From Didymodactylos carnosus (taxonomy: Eukaryota; Rotifera; Eurotatoria; Philodinida; Philodinidae): DNA of 64,000 nt. Both the position numbers and the translations under genes were made by a program. How positions within the stretch are numbered: the stretch's first letter is position 1; each line of letters begins with the position of its first letter. The notes beneath the pieces are model-generated. The model was given only the letters and a program-made list of their open reading frames with translations. It searched no databases and had not been told where the DNA came from. Of the stretch, positions 24,462-38,929 are shown one piece after another. The DNA lies in the NCBI GenBank assembly GCA_905250885.1, contig CAJNOQ010000011.1:1-64000 (forward strand), written 5' to 3'.

Positions 24462-25220
24462 ATGGCATCATCATCACAAGAGAGTAACGTTCGACCTCCA
24501 TCTGCGAAACAAACAGCTACAACAACTGAACAACCATCAGTTGATGCACAAACGAAAATCAACAACGACACTACTAAACCTGAAACTATTCGACCGCCAT
24601 CTGCATCTACAACGAAAGACAAGCCCGTGGAAGCTGCTTCATCGAATGATAAAGAAACAACAGGAGAAAAGGCACAAGAAAACTCGTCTACAACAACAGC
24701 ACGAGTCGGGTCCGCAACACAAAAACCACAAACAGCAAACACTGACGACAAATCGACTCAGCCAACACCCGTCAACAGACCTCCATCTGCAACTGTAAAA
24801 TCCTCTGAAGGAGCGTCAAATGCCGTAGCCACACCACGAGTTGGATCGGCAAGGCAAAGTACAACTGCACCACAAACAACAGATAGTAAACCAGCAGAAA
24901 ATACTACCCCAGATACAACTGCTTCTTCGACACCTGCTACGGCAACAACTGAACAAAACTCTATACAGCCAACTCCAAGACCAGGATCATCTAGCAAAAA
25001 AGAGCCAGCAATAAACGCAGGAAGTACTACTCAGCCTGCCAGACCACCATCAGCAACAAAAAGCCAACAACCACCATCATCAAGTGAACCAAGCTCAACA
25101 CCGGTCGCGCAACCAGGCCCGTCAACTTCTAGTGATCAAACGAATCCGACACCACCTATTATAGGCCCGCCTGTTAGAGTTCCATCTGCTTCATTAAAAG
25201 CACCAGAAAAAACGACCTAA
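24462..25220 (+). CDS. Disordered Ser/Thr/Pro-rich protein with RPPSA-type repeats
   Basis: A single uninterrupted frame of 252 codons, starting at an ATG after an A/T-rich leader and ending in TAA. The protein is almost wholly Ala, Ser, Thr, Pro, Gln and charged residues, with no hydrophobic core, no signal peptide and no cysteine. A five-residue motif of the form R-P-P-S-A, R-V-G-S-A or R-P-G-S-S recurs about eight times at uneven spacing (around residues 11, 44, 81, 106, 125, 173, 194 and near the end as R-V-P-S-A). Each copy places Ser three residues after Arg, the consensus of basophilic kinases, so a multi-site phosphorylated scaffold is a reasonable guess. GC content is higher than the flanks, which supports coding. 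No family recognised; a missing partner exon cannot be excluded. Confidence 0.65.
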   Translation: MASSSQESNVRPPSAKQTATTTEQPSVDAQTKINNDTTKPETIRPPSASTTKDKPVEAASSNDKETTGEKAQENSSTTTARVGSATQKPQTANTDDKSTQPTPVNRPPSATVKSSEGASNAVATPRVGSARQSTTAPQTTDSKPAENTTPDTTASSTPATATTEQNSIQPTPRPGSSSKKEPAINAGSTTQPARPPSATKSQQPPSSSEPSSTPVAQPGPSTSSDQTNPTPPIIGPPVRVPSASLKAPEKTT

Positions 25221-27413
25221 AGCCATTTACAGAGTAAAACTACATTTTTAACTTTGTCGACACTACTATAACTATACCTAATTTTCCTAGTTAGCAGGAA
25301 AAACCTGCTATTTAAGACACGATCGACGGTCAGACTTATTATAGCTACGGTCAAACATTTCAATCAGGTTTTCCGTTTAAGTGAATTTTTTCCTTTCACT
25401 TCTATTATAAATAATTACTATTAAGGATGTTGAAATTGTAAAGTGGATATGGTCACATTTTGCTTGTAATCATGTTTTTTAGTAACTGAGCCGTTTTTGA
25501 ATTAAATCTTATTATTTTCTCTAAGTTGCCATTTAGCGAATGTCATTTGTATTCTTCTCCTACATCTTTTATCATTAGGCAATTGTAGCCATTGAGTATG
25601 TTAATCGGTGAAATTGCCATGTATTTTAAGACTGATAAATTTGGATACTGCCGCAGACACGGGACGAAGCAATGAACAAAAAGTAGATCTAAAATATGGT
25701 TATTCACCATGTACTTGACAGAAACAGTAGAAATCTTTTTACAATGAACGTTCAAGTAACATTGAAGTGAAATAGTAGATGTTCGCTGATACCAACGTTA
25801 GAATGTGCTGCTGGTATAGTTGTTATCTTGTTATCAAATACAAACTCTCCCGGATTCTGCTTTTCTATAATTAGAGAATTTAAATAGATATATGAACTCT
25901 CTGAATCAATTCATTCTAATACACGTTCAGTTATGTTTGAATATCTGATGATACCCTACTCTAAAAAAAAGGCGCCGTACGGAACTTAAAAAGGGTTTCG
26001 AGAATTGTAACAATTTCTAAGCCTTTTTAGGTTCTTTACGAACAAGGTTTCATACGACACCTTTTTCCCCCGCTTTCAGAAAAGATTCCGTAGAGGTTTT
26101 GTCCGTACTGATTCTACGTATGGATTTTATATAGTTTATTTTTGTATATTTGTCTTGAATTTATTTATTTCTACTACCTAGCAACAAAAACAACCGAAAA
26201 ATGCAAGTATCACCAAAGCGATGCACTCCTAGTAAATATGGATTGTCTAAATAGAGTAAAAGAAAATATTATCAAAAAATTGGCTGACTTCACATACTGT
26301 AAAAATATATCACCTTACCAAAGGCACAAAAAAGAGAGAGAACAGAAAAAGATCAATCAGTTTTTATAACACAAAAAAGTCATCTACAGATAATAAAACT
26401 TTCAGCATATAGTATACTTCCAATTTCCTTGGGATCTCTATCCAGAAAACTTTCTAGTTTTAATTACATTGGGTACTTTTTCCACAGAATCAGAGAAGTT
26501 CATAACATTTCTCAGCTATCCTGGCTGCGAACAAAAACAAGCACCCTCTCATATAAGAGTAGCACAGAGAGAGGTATAGTACGAAACGTTTTCTACTACT
26601 ATACCTTCAAGCGGTGTGTTATAAAACCTGTTCGAATACGAAACCTTGCAGAGTATGATACAAAATCTTGAAGGATATCATACGAAATCGATTACTAAAC
26701 CTTAATGAGATTTCGCAGATACGTACCATACCTGATTGGTATGGGAAAGATCCACGGAACCTCATAAGTTTCATACTATACCTTTTTTTTCTTCAGAGAA
26801 GCTTAGTAGATCTAATTTAGGTTACATGTTTCAATATATCGATTATTATACGTCATTTTTAATTTTATTAAATTATACAAATCACATATGACAGCTCGAC
26901 AAACGAAAATAATACAGAAAAATTTGTATCACTGTAATCTCACATTTAGGAAAATAAAAATATCCAACAAGTTTAATCTTAGAGAAATAACTCAAAGAAA
27001 AAGTTGTTGAGCAAACAAAAATCAACCAAGACAGAACAGTAGTCATCTGACCGAAGCACTATTTCTCTATTATTTCTATAAAAGAAAATGTTCATATAAC
27101 GGAAAAAAATATTTATGGAAAGTCATATTTATCTTTTGTGTTCTTAGTGACTAGATCATATGATTACACAAGTTTTTTAAGTTAAATTTTACAGGTCGTT
27201 TATTATGTCTCATAAAAAGGAGATAAATCATGACCATTATTATGAAAAAGAAATAAATCAATGTAAGCGAAATAATATATAATAGGATGAAAGATTTAGA
27301 TTATACACATGTAGATTTCTATGAAATCTTCGATGAATGTGAAAAAATTAAGTAATCATTGTTTTTGATATATTACAACGGATTTTTTTGTAGATTCTAA
27401 TTTCATAATTAAT
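25221..27413. other. Intergenic with worn repeat sequence
   Basis: No gene seen. From 25963 to about 26800 the sequence repeats words of the type GTATNRTACGAAAC and ATACGAAA in both directions. It begins CTCTAAAAAAAAGG (25961) and ends in a matching inverted A/T-rich word (about 26783-26805), so it is probably another small inverted-repeat element. The rest is plain AT-rich DNA. Confidence 0.4.
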
Positions 27414-30400
27414 TTAATTTTTCCATTTTGTTGACTACAATAAAAAATAAGAAAAAGAATAGAAAAACAAGTTTCTTATGTATAATGAGACTAATAAGAC
27501 AAGGAATGACATGATGAGTAATATAGTTCTCATAAAAATTGTGTAAAGACAAATTACTTACGTCCAATAGCATTGTAGCTTTGTTTATGGCTGCATGATC
27601 TTTTGGCATTCGTCTACGTAAATTCTCTAATTCTGTACGATCTTTTAAATGATTAACGATTGTCTATAAAAAAAATAAACGAAAAATGTCATTTACATCA
27701 ATCAGAGTTTTTTAAAAATCAATGAAAATTTTCGTTTTCCAAAAAAGTTTGATCGTCAGAAACACGTGTCTTACATCAATTGCCACTTCATAATTGCCAA
27801 ATTTTTCAGCATAAAAAACACGTTTTTCCGGATCAGCTATCATTGTAAGAAACTTTTTTGCTCTATCGCTAGCCTGTTCCATAGATTCACCAGAATCACG
27901 TGACGCATTGTAAACCATATCAGCAAGTATATGTGGTGAAATGATATGTTTTTGTCTTAATATACCCTATGATAACAAAAGAAAATTGATAGTTATATAA
28001 TCGTAAAGAAAAGTGATTTTTCAAATAATCTATACCGTTGGTTGACTAGCTGTGGTTATAAATTCTTGATAGTTATTTGATATACCATTTTCAATTATTA
28101 CGGATAATTTACCATACAAAGATAATTCTGGTGACATCTAAATAAATACATTTGTTTTGTACAATCAAAAATGATATGACGATTATTTACTTTAAAATTT
28201 GTTTCTAATTCTTTAAATTCATGTTTATCAGGTTTTCGAAATTCTGAATTATAAACAACTTTATATGTATGTAATAATGAGCGATTTTCCACTTGACTTC
28301 GTCCATGAGATAATGACTGTTTTAAAATAAACATATAAATTTGATATTATACTAGTATCATTTTATATATTATCGTTATTTACGTGTAATAATTGTTGTT
28401 TTTGAAGAAGACGCATGTAATCGGAGACTTGTGTATGCCACCATACATTTGAGTGAAGCTCACTAAAATTCAATATTATTAAACGTAAATTAAATATAAT
28501 TCTGAATGATATTACTTCATAGCTTCGGTTAATAATGTTACTTTTGTCTGCATATCATTTGCCTGACTTGTTTGACGAATTCTAAGCATCTAAAACATGA
28601 ATTGTTATATATATTTATATTTAGTATATGAGATATAATATTCTATCGAAAAAATACCTACAGCAACATCTTCACGTTTTCCAAATTGTCTAAAAAGTAG
28701 AAAATGTCATAATTTTTTAACTATTTTCGATTAATAATACTCGTGAATACGAACTTTAACATGGCAACATAATATTCTTTCTCTAAACGTAATTTGCACA
28801 TATTTATATAACTATTAATTGCTGACGGATGTTGATTAATCAATTCATAGAATAACGGACGTGATAGTGTATTTTCTAGAAACATGATAACCTAAAAATA
28901 TATCTATATCTAATAAGAGCAAAGTAGTAAAAGTCAAAAATATATTCATACCGGTATTGTTACACTCGGCGTATTTAGCGCCACAGCTTGACGTAGGAGA
29001 GATTCTTTTGCATCATAGTCTTTCACATCATTTAATAACATTACATTCTAAAACAACAAAATTTATAGTAGATAAGTAGGTCAAATTTTACACTTATACT
29101 TTAGATTCCATTAACTGCACACATTTTGCCTTCATTTGATAATCGAATAGTGTACTTCCATCCTAAAAGTCACGATGATCAATAACAAATAAATTAGTCT
29201 TTGATTAGAATTGGTATACCTGTACTTGATTATTTGCTAAAATACAAAAAAAAACAAGAGAAATGAAATGGTCTATGATTCTATGATGGGTCAAATACGT
29301 ACGATAGTCTTCTGCAGTTGGTTGCCATTGTTTTTCCAAAACTTTATTTGAGTTATATGGAATGGTTACTGGACTAGAGGATGGAGTAGATTGTACTGGT
29401 AAAATCCCTGGGGACATCAGCGGTTGTGTTCGAACTGCTCTGGCAGCTAAATAAAGCATAAAATATTTTTTTGACTAAGAGAAAAATTGTGCAAAGTTTC
29501 GTGAGATCCGCTTCACGGAAACTCATTATACGGAACTCTGTCACTTTAAGTTCCTGTACTTTCCGATAGAAATTTGAGCATTTTTTTCGTCAATACGCTA
29601 CCTTAGGATCCTGTGTTCAAGAATGTGAGCCTTTAAGATGTTTCGCTTATCACAATAATTTCTTATGTAAGCCCACACTGTGGAGAGCAGAGAATCAGAC
29701 CGATTGCACAATGTGCAGACTTTCCGTTTGCTGCAGAATTATCTGTAAAGAAGCTTTGCAAAATTTCTTGTAAACCGAAAAATTGGATATGCCGAATTGG
29801 AAGATCAAGTGAGAAGCGTTTCGTAGAAGATAGGAGAGAAACAAAGTAGAAAAGTAGGAAGAAATTCAGCATATACGCTGTGGATTATTGAGACGGACAT
29901 GCACACTGTGTTTGACAACGTTCTCTTTATCCATCCGATTAAATGGAATGAGAATTTTAAATTTGTGTGAAAACTATCCGTTAGATTGTATGAAATCCAA
30001 AATTCTGCAGCAAAGAGAAAGGTTATATAACACCACTAATCGATATAACACACAGAATTTTTTCTCCCTTCCTTCAGCAATAACAACTAGGAGCTTTTTT
30101 CTACCATTATATCATCACACGACAAAATTTTCGACAACAATTTTCCGTTTTAAAAAAATCTCTACTCGAGTATATACTTGAGTAAAATTGTTTTGTACTA
30201 GTACTCGCCACTAATCACTGATGAATGTCATCTACTGCACTTATACTAGAAGAAAAATCTTAAAGATGATGTTGTTGAAAGATAAAACATAGCTAAAAAT
30301 AGGGCAACTGATATTCGATTGATTAAATTTTGCTCAACATTTTCCGTTGTTATACTAACTCTTCCTAACAAACTTTTATTCTAATGTTTTTTCGTAAAAT

Positions 30401-33400
30401 TATTCTTATCATCCAAGCAGAAGAAGAAAGTCAAACTGTTTTAGACACGTTTTAATTTATTTACTCTAGTATACGTGATTAAACTATAATTAATATCAAA
30501 AGTCGCTCAAGTCTACGAAGAATTTGAAATCAGAATCATTCAACCTGCCATATCACAACATGTTCAATCGCTAGTCAGCTTACTATTATAAGCGTTGACA
30601 AGATTGTATGAGAAATGTACGACTCCTTATACTGTATTTATAGTTCGTAATTAAGGATACATCTTTATCTCTCACCTTGTCACAGAATCATAACGATAAA
30701 TGGTAAAGATATAAAACTTTAATCAGTGGTTCTTCTCGAAAAATAAAATAGGAATATTTTTTACTGGAACCTCCAGAGCCATTTTTGATAGGATTTTCTA
30801 GCGAAACCTACCGTGTTTAATAAGTACGAGTGTTTTTTGATTTATCCCGTTCTGATACATCCTCTTCGACTGATAAAGAAAATACGGATAGTTCCAAGTC
30901 TTCGTGCAGAGCCTTTAGGTGGCCGCTTCCACCCACTACGAAGAATGCACCCAAAAATGCTAAATGGAAAAACATCCAAACGCATAGGTGCATCGTATCT
31001 GTAATAAAAATACCATGTATTCGATCCTATGCAAACATATGCGATGGCTACATTTTCAAATGAGGGTACAGAACAGGGACTGTTGTGGACACGAATTTCG
31101 CGTCCATGGGCGCCCATGGACGGAACAGTTGCGTCCGTGGGCGTCCATGGACGGACAGTTGCGTCTAGGAGCGTCCATGGATAGCACCTTAAAAACCAGT
31201 TACGTCCATGGGCGCCCACGGATGGCACTTTAAAAAGTTTTGCAGTTAACTGCAAAGCTAAGTTTACATGTTCGAATGTTTATTCGTACAAAATTGATTT
31301 TGTGTTCTTCGATAGGTTTAGTTTAGAATACTATAATGGAATAGTTTTTCGCTTGTATTCTGAGAATAAAGCTTATACCAAAAGTTTTGCATCCGCATAC
31401 ATGGGCGCGGACGGACGTTCTGTTCAACCACGAAAAGGTTTTTCCGTAATAAAATACGACCAGTTTATCTCTTTTTTGTCTTAGAAGCCCACTTTATTCT
31501 CTATATTCCACAAGCATCAATTTTTTACATTAAGAATATTTAGAAACGTTTATGAGGTGGCAAGGGCTTTATTCATAAAGAACAGCCTGAATAATAGTAT
31601 GTACACCAGGGCCCATGACACGAAGTCTTATGCCCAAAAAAGGAAAAAGGAAAAGAAATCTACAACTTTAAAATGTACAATTTACAGCTGAAAGTTTTCT
31701 AATATGTTGTGTAAGTTGTCTTCGGTGATAAAGTCTTGATAGTGTTGAGCTCGGTATAACGCTGTTTCAGTTAGTTTCACAGAGAAATCTTATAACAAGG
31801 AAAAACTGCTTGAAAACAAAAGAAAACACTTTATTTCTCGAGAGTACGACTGTTCATCATTTCAACTGATCTTATCAATAAAATATTGTCAACTTGTGAT
31901 GGATTCACATTCTCCTCCTGCACTCCTGCACTTTCCAGTGTAAGCTAGAAACATCCGCTACTAGCGAACCTCCCTCTACTAAGAAAATAAATAAATAAAA
32001 TTCCATTTAAGTCCATGGGCCGATGAAAAAGTCTATGGGCGCCCTTGGACGAAGCCGTTCCGTCCATGGGCGCCCATGGACGAGCTCTCAAGTATTTTTT
32101 CGCCCATGGATGACAGAGACACGGAGGTCCATATGGGCGCCCATGGACGTTCGGGTCCATAACAGTCCCTGGTACAGAATCAAACTTTTAGAGGCCTTTT
32201 TTTTCCTTGCGATTTCCTAAAAACTTACTGAAAACTCACTATAATGTGTTTCTTAAAGACAAAAAAAATTACAGCAATGGAAAGAGATTTTATGTTACAA
32301 AACGATATACATTTCTAGAAATCAAATTTTTTTCCTTTTTTTTTGAAAAACGACGAGCATTCTTAATCTTTTTACGCAGATCAAGTATCATTGAAAGACG
32401 TAGTTAAGTTAAGGAAACAGTATAAAATATCAGACTTGTAGGCTAGGTATTTTACGAATCACTTGGCTGACCTGTCACAACCATTATTTCTATCAACAAT
32501 AATTAGCATGAATGACATAAAATGAAATATTGACGTGCGAAAAGTTCAATGTAAAGATTAATCAGAAAATTTTAGATTAATAATTATGGTAGTGCATGCT
32601 ATTCGAGTTTTAATGCTCATGCTCATCGTCTTCTTAAACAACGATATTGGTATAAGTAGAATATTAGCCATATCTCAAATGATTTCTGTTCCTACAAAGC
32701 TAACTATATCATTCTAATGTTTGTTTCATTATTTAAAGAACAAGCATCGATTAAAATGACTTTTGAACATGTTAGTCTGTTTAAACTCATTTGAAGACTC
32801 TTCATTTTTGATTCATTTAAAATTCATTACAGTGACGTTTCGCTGTAGAATACAGCTTCTTCAGACTTTACAGAACAATTGGACATATTCTGTAAAGTCT
32901 GAAGAAGCTGTATTCTACAGCGAAACGTTACTGTAATGAATTTTAAATGAATCAAAAATGAAGAGTCTTCAAATGAGTTTAAACAGTTCTACAACCTTCC
33001 TCTCTCGTAATCAAGAACATGTTAGTCGAAGATGAACGATTGAGAGATCCAAAATTTGTAATAGTAGACTATTCAATTATGTAGTAACAAAGCAACATAT
33101 AATAAAGAAAAATAGACCATCATCTATAGTCCAAAAAAATACTATAGTACTCTCATTGCACTAGGATACATGATTAACCGATAATAATTAGTATATTCAA
33201 TCACGTACTGATTAAAATTTAAACTTTTAAACAAGACACATCCACTATTTAAGTTGTGCGCCTCCTTTCCGAATATGAATAAGATGACTTTAAACGATTA
33301 AAAACCTCACTTAGTTTGTTCGTACCTTATTAACTAAGACCATTTGACAGTTTAACAAAATCTATTGTTTGATTTCTCAGAACTAAGAAGGTGATTGACT

Positions 33401-34616
33401 TCTATTCATCGTAAAGAAAATTAGCAATGCCAAGTTATTTTATCGATTAGGCAAACTTTACTTCTTCACAGCTAGTCGTATTTAATTGACGTGCTCTTCA
33501 ACATAAAGTAGGAAAAAAGATTCGAGAGCGTATCCGGAAATTGATCAGAGAATTTAAAAATGAGATTGATTGATCAATTCATTTTTGGCTTTTTTCATTT
33601 TTAAAATTTTGAAGTCATCGTTGATTAATTAATCAACAAAATAATTCTGCTTTTTTCTAAAAATTTCGTCTACAAAGAAATCAGACAGAATTAAAAAAAA
33701 AACCAACGTCCAAAATGAAATTTTATCGTTCATGAATCAATCTACTTACATTCTGGATGTTTTTGATCATTATGTGATGTAGGATTATCATTTACTGTAA
33801 TTGTTGGTCGTTTTGTCGTCGGTATTACCGTTTTTTTTTGCATATCCGATGCTGTTGAATTAGCCGTATTTGTATTAAGTTTTCTAGCTGAAAATACTCC
33901 TGATTGTGTGACGGTTGTTTCACGACTTGAATCCATTATTTTCTCCTGAAATATGAATTTCATTTAGAAACCGTTGATACAAATTACTTTAATGCACAAC
34001 AACTGATATATTCCCCATAAAAAAATGCGCTCGTTCAGATATTTTGACTAACGAAGATTTATAGGAAACAAAAATAATGACGCAGTTTATGTTAGAAAAG
34101 ATAACCTGTTAATTTTTTATTATCTTCATTTTTGTTCGAAGAATTAATTCTTTGTTAGTAACGAAACATAGTGTTAGTTAGAAATAAAAACCATTTGTAA
34201 GCGATTCAGTATATGAGTACAAAACAAGACACTTGTTTTAGAACATACGTAAACAAGCAACATAAGACACAACAGACAACAGAGAAGTTTTATATTTGTT
34301 AAGAAAGCTAAAGCAGAACAAAAAATGTTTAGTGTCCAATTATAAAAGCACTAATACAACATTTTCCCTTTACTTCATTTGTCACTGAATGATCTAACGT
34401 TACATTTAACTTACTGTTAATGAATCGGATCGTTTAAATCGCTAAGAGTAATAAAAATGGTCAATCTTTATCTCTTCTCAGTGTTTTTAACTTATCAATG
34501 AACAAAATAGTCTAGATTATATGTTAGCTCACATCGAGATTAAACATTCCATTTTGTTGAACTTTCTCTTGAATACTTGATTTGCCCCAATAATTATCTT
34601 CCTCGTTATTTGACAT
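27414..34616 (-). CDS. VIPAS39: VIPAS39 / SPE-39, VPS33B-binding trafficking protein
   Basis: Fifteen exons keep phase: 34533-34616, 33750-33945, 29303-29446, 29220-29236, 29100-29162, 28952-29047, 28755-28891, 28662-28689, 28516-28589, 28384-28462, 28191-28316, 28036-28137, 27775-27966, 27562-27663, 27414-27434. They give 486 residues (human about 493). Landmarks shared with the human protein as I remember it: an acidic E-E-D-N-Y-W start; the V-T-I-P-V-I-M-F-L-E-N-T-L-S segment; F-R-K-P-D-K; V-N-H-L-K-D-R-T-E-L; and the terminal K-W-K-N-stop matching R-W-K-N. The protein partners with VPS33B in endosome-to-lysosome and apical trafficking (CHEVI complex) and has a Vps16 C-terminal-like helical region. 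Exon 4 is a 17-nt microexon. Intron 2 is 4.3 kb and full of mobile elements, whereas the others are 50-130 bp except for the 128-bp last one. The family call is firm; the weakest junction is the GTTCGT donor after 28755. Confidence 0.9.
31074..32171. mobile_element. Non-autonomous hAT-like element with perfect 8-bp target duplication
   Basis: The terminal inverted repeat CAGGGACTGTTRTGGAC occurs at 31074-31090 and, inverted, at 32155-32171. Immediately outside both ends lies the same octamer GTACAGAA (31066-31073 and 32172-32179), the 8-bp duplication typical of the hAT superfamily. Inside each end is a block of palindromic units built on GTCCATGGGCGCCCATGGAC (about four copies near 31110-31225, about four near 32010-32155, one more near 31400). 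There is no transposase. It sits in intron 2 of VIPAS39 and is distinctly richer in GC than the surrounding DNA. Confidence 0.85.
32778..33014. mobile_element. Foldback element with tail, 13-bp direct repeats and hammerhead-like core
   Basis: Arms of about 100 bp (32777-32877 and 32888-32986) are almost perfect inverted copies around a loop of about 10 bp. The right arm is followed by a unique tail of about 28 bp. The unit is bounded by the 13-bp direct repeat GAACATGTTAGTC (32765-32777 and 33015-33027). The right arm carries CTGAAGA, a 6-bp stem (GCTGTA/TACAGC with a TTC loop), then GAAAC (32899-32926), the order and core letters of a hammerhead ribozyme. It lies in intron 2 of VIPAS39. Confidence 0.65.
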
Positions 34617-36734
34617 TATTGCCTTAAAGTAAGAAATTCTGAAATAAAATTTTTGATAACGAACGCTTAAAATATATATAAGCGGAATCATAGTTTTTAC
34701 CGTTACACGTCAAAGTCGAATGATCTAAAATATGAAATGATAGCTATATTGAGACCGTATATTAGTTTAATCACAAATGAAATATAGCATTCTTCAATCA
34801 ATAATAACGAAAGTATAACCGATAATAACAAGTACAACCATTGCTTTTTATACCACGTTTAAACTGAACGTAAATAACTTTTTATATTAAAACATATGCT
34901 GCCATACACCTTCCTACAGTTCTCTATCTCATCACGAAAACAAAAGTAATATCAGATTCTTTTCTGATTTTGCCTACGTCAAGTTATTTTATCCGCCTTT
35001 TACGGAAAATATTGAGCTGATATGCGCAATTCATTTAATCTCTAGCCAAAGTCGGTTAAGATTGCAAAAAAAATCCAAAGTTTCTCGATTTTTCTGTAAA
35101 AAATTGGGCAAAATCATGACTTTGAGATAAAGAAAAATAAGTTACACTCCCAAAAAATGAAAATTTGAAGCAAAGATATGGCAACATATGTTGTTAATAT
35201 AAAAAGTTATTTACGTTCAGTTTAAACGTGGGTGGTATCAAAAGGAATGACAGACTCTATTCGGTTGTACTTAGTTACTATTGATTGAAGAAAGTTTGAG
35301 AATGGCCAAAATATCACAGAAAAAGATGATCACTTCAATTAAAAATCACAAATAAATATTTGAGAGATTCTTCACGATATATCCTTAATTAATTGTATTC
35401 CAATCTGACAGACTAACTAAAGTTTATAAATTTAGTTTATGTGCAATTTTTCTTTTACAAGATGTAGTCAGTACACTGTCATACATCAGAGCATATTTAA
35501 AATTATTGGATCAATCAAACAATGTATTCATTTGAAGACTAGAATGATGTGTCAAAGTATAAACTAGAAATAATCTCAATGGATTGCTCATTTTATTTCT
35601 CAAACCGTTGTATTCTTTAGAAACACGTCACGTTACATAATTTCATTCGTCATACAGCTTATAGCTAAAATTCAAGCAAATAACATACGTATATAAAATT
35701 ACACAATACACAAACATCGAAACAAAAAAACGACGTATTAGTTATATGGAAATAAACGATGAGATATAAAAAGAAGAAGCTATGACGAATAAATTACCAT
35801 GATAGTTGTAAAATAATCATGTGGCGGGCGTATAATTTAATATGAGATCAGCAATTAGAAAATAAAACGGTGAGTAAAAGAGACAATTTAAACTATGCTC
35901 AAATAGAATATATTTATGAAATGATAAGCATCACACCAAAAGAAATCAGACAAATTGCGGATTTCCTTTAAGAAATATGTGGTCACGAAAAGAAAACAAC
36001 AACAAAAGAAAAAACAAACGAGAAGCAGCTACTACAATAATTGAGTCAAATAAAGAAGAGTGCGGACAACAGACAAAAATCATTGCTTAGGCCAACAAAA
36101 TAAAATAAAATAAACAAAAATATACATACACACTGTTCAAACTGCAGTCATTGTCAAAATGGAGAATAAAAAGTACCTACACTCAAAGATAATTGGCTTC
36201 TACTCTAAAAATAATTGCCTTTTAATTCATAAAAACTAGTGAGGAAGGAAAGATAGCCGAAAAGATTATATGAGCCAGTTCGTCACTATTAAATATCCAA
36301 TAAGAACGAAAGTATTTTTTTCGTTTGCCTTGTTTAGATAAAATTTTGTAATCGTCAATAGTTACATCTCTCTCAACTTTTAATTGATAAGTGAAAATAA
36401 TTCAGATCATAAATGGATAGATTGAAAAATAAAAGGTAATTATGAGGATAGTTTTTCTCCTAACATTTTCAATTATTAACGGCAACCGGATATATACGTA
36501 TGATTAGACGATGATAGCTGAATGATTTTTCTGACATTTGCACCATAACTTACGATCGGTGTACGTATGGACGGAAAATTATTTATTATCGACCGATTTT
36601 TATTTTTGCCCACACGCTGCTTTAAGGCGTTTGTTACGATAGCACCGCGTTATTACCAATTCTGCTCTATAGAAAAAAAAAAGATAGCTGGGAAACACGA
36701 AAAAATGCCATAAATGAAAATCTTCGTAGGATAA
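34617..36734. other. Spacer between KLC and VIPAS39
   Basis: Both neighbours are on the minus strand, so this holds the 3' end of KLC and the promoter of VIPAS39. No coding frame was found. An inverted repeat occupies 34792-35292; the remainder is plain AT-rich sequence. Confidence 0.5.
34792..35292. repeat. Foldback element upstream of VIPAS39
   Basis: The left arm (34792-34920) reappears inverted at 35165-35292. Shared words include CTTCAATCAATA, AAGTACAACC, ACGTTTAAAC and GTAAATAACTTTTTATATT. The centre of about 240 bp is also partly self-complementary. It starts 176 bp upstream of the VIPAS39 start codon and so sits in its likely promoter. Confidence 0.65.

Positions 36735-38929
<2,195 letters not shown>

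Noticed and set aside
24434-24997. Two antisense frames over the disordered-protein gene
   Set aside because: Shadows of the Ala/Ser/Thr-rich coding frame; they are broken between 24751 and 24758 and have no independent support.
30842-31255. 137-codon minus-strand frame and its plus-strand partners
   Set aside because: They are created by the palindromic repeats of the hAT-like element; repeats read open on both strands.
31110-32155. CRISPR-like array
   Set aside because: Repeat units are irregularly spaced palindromes at the two ends of a DNA element, without uniform spacers, in an animal genome.
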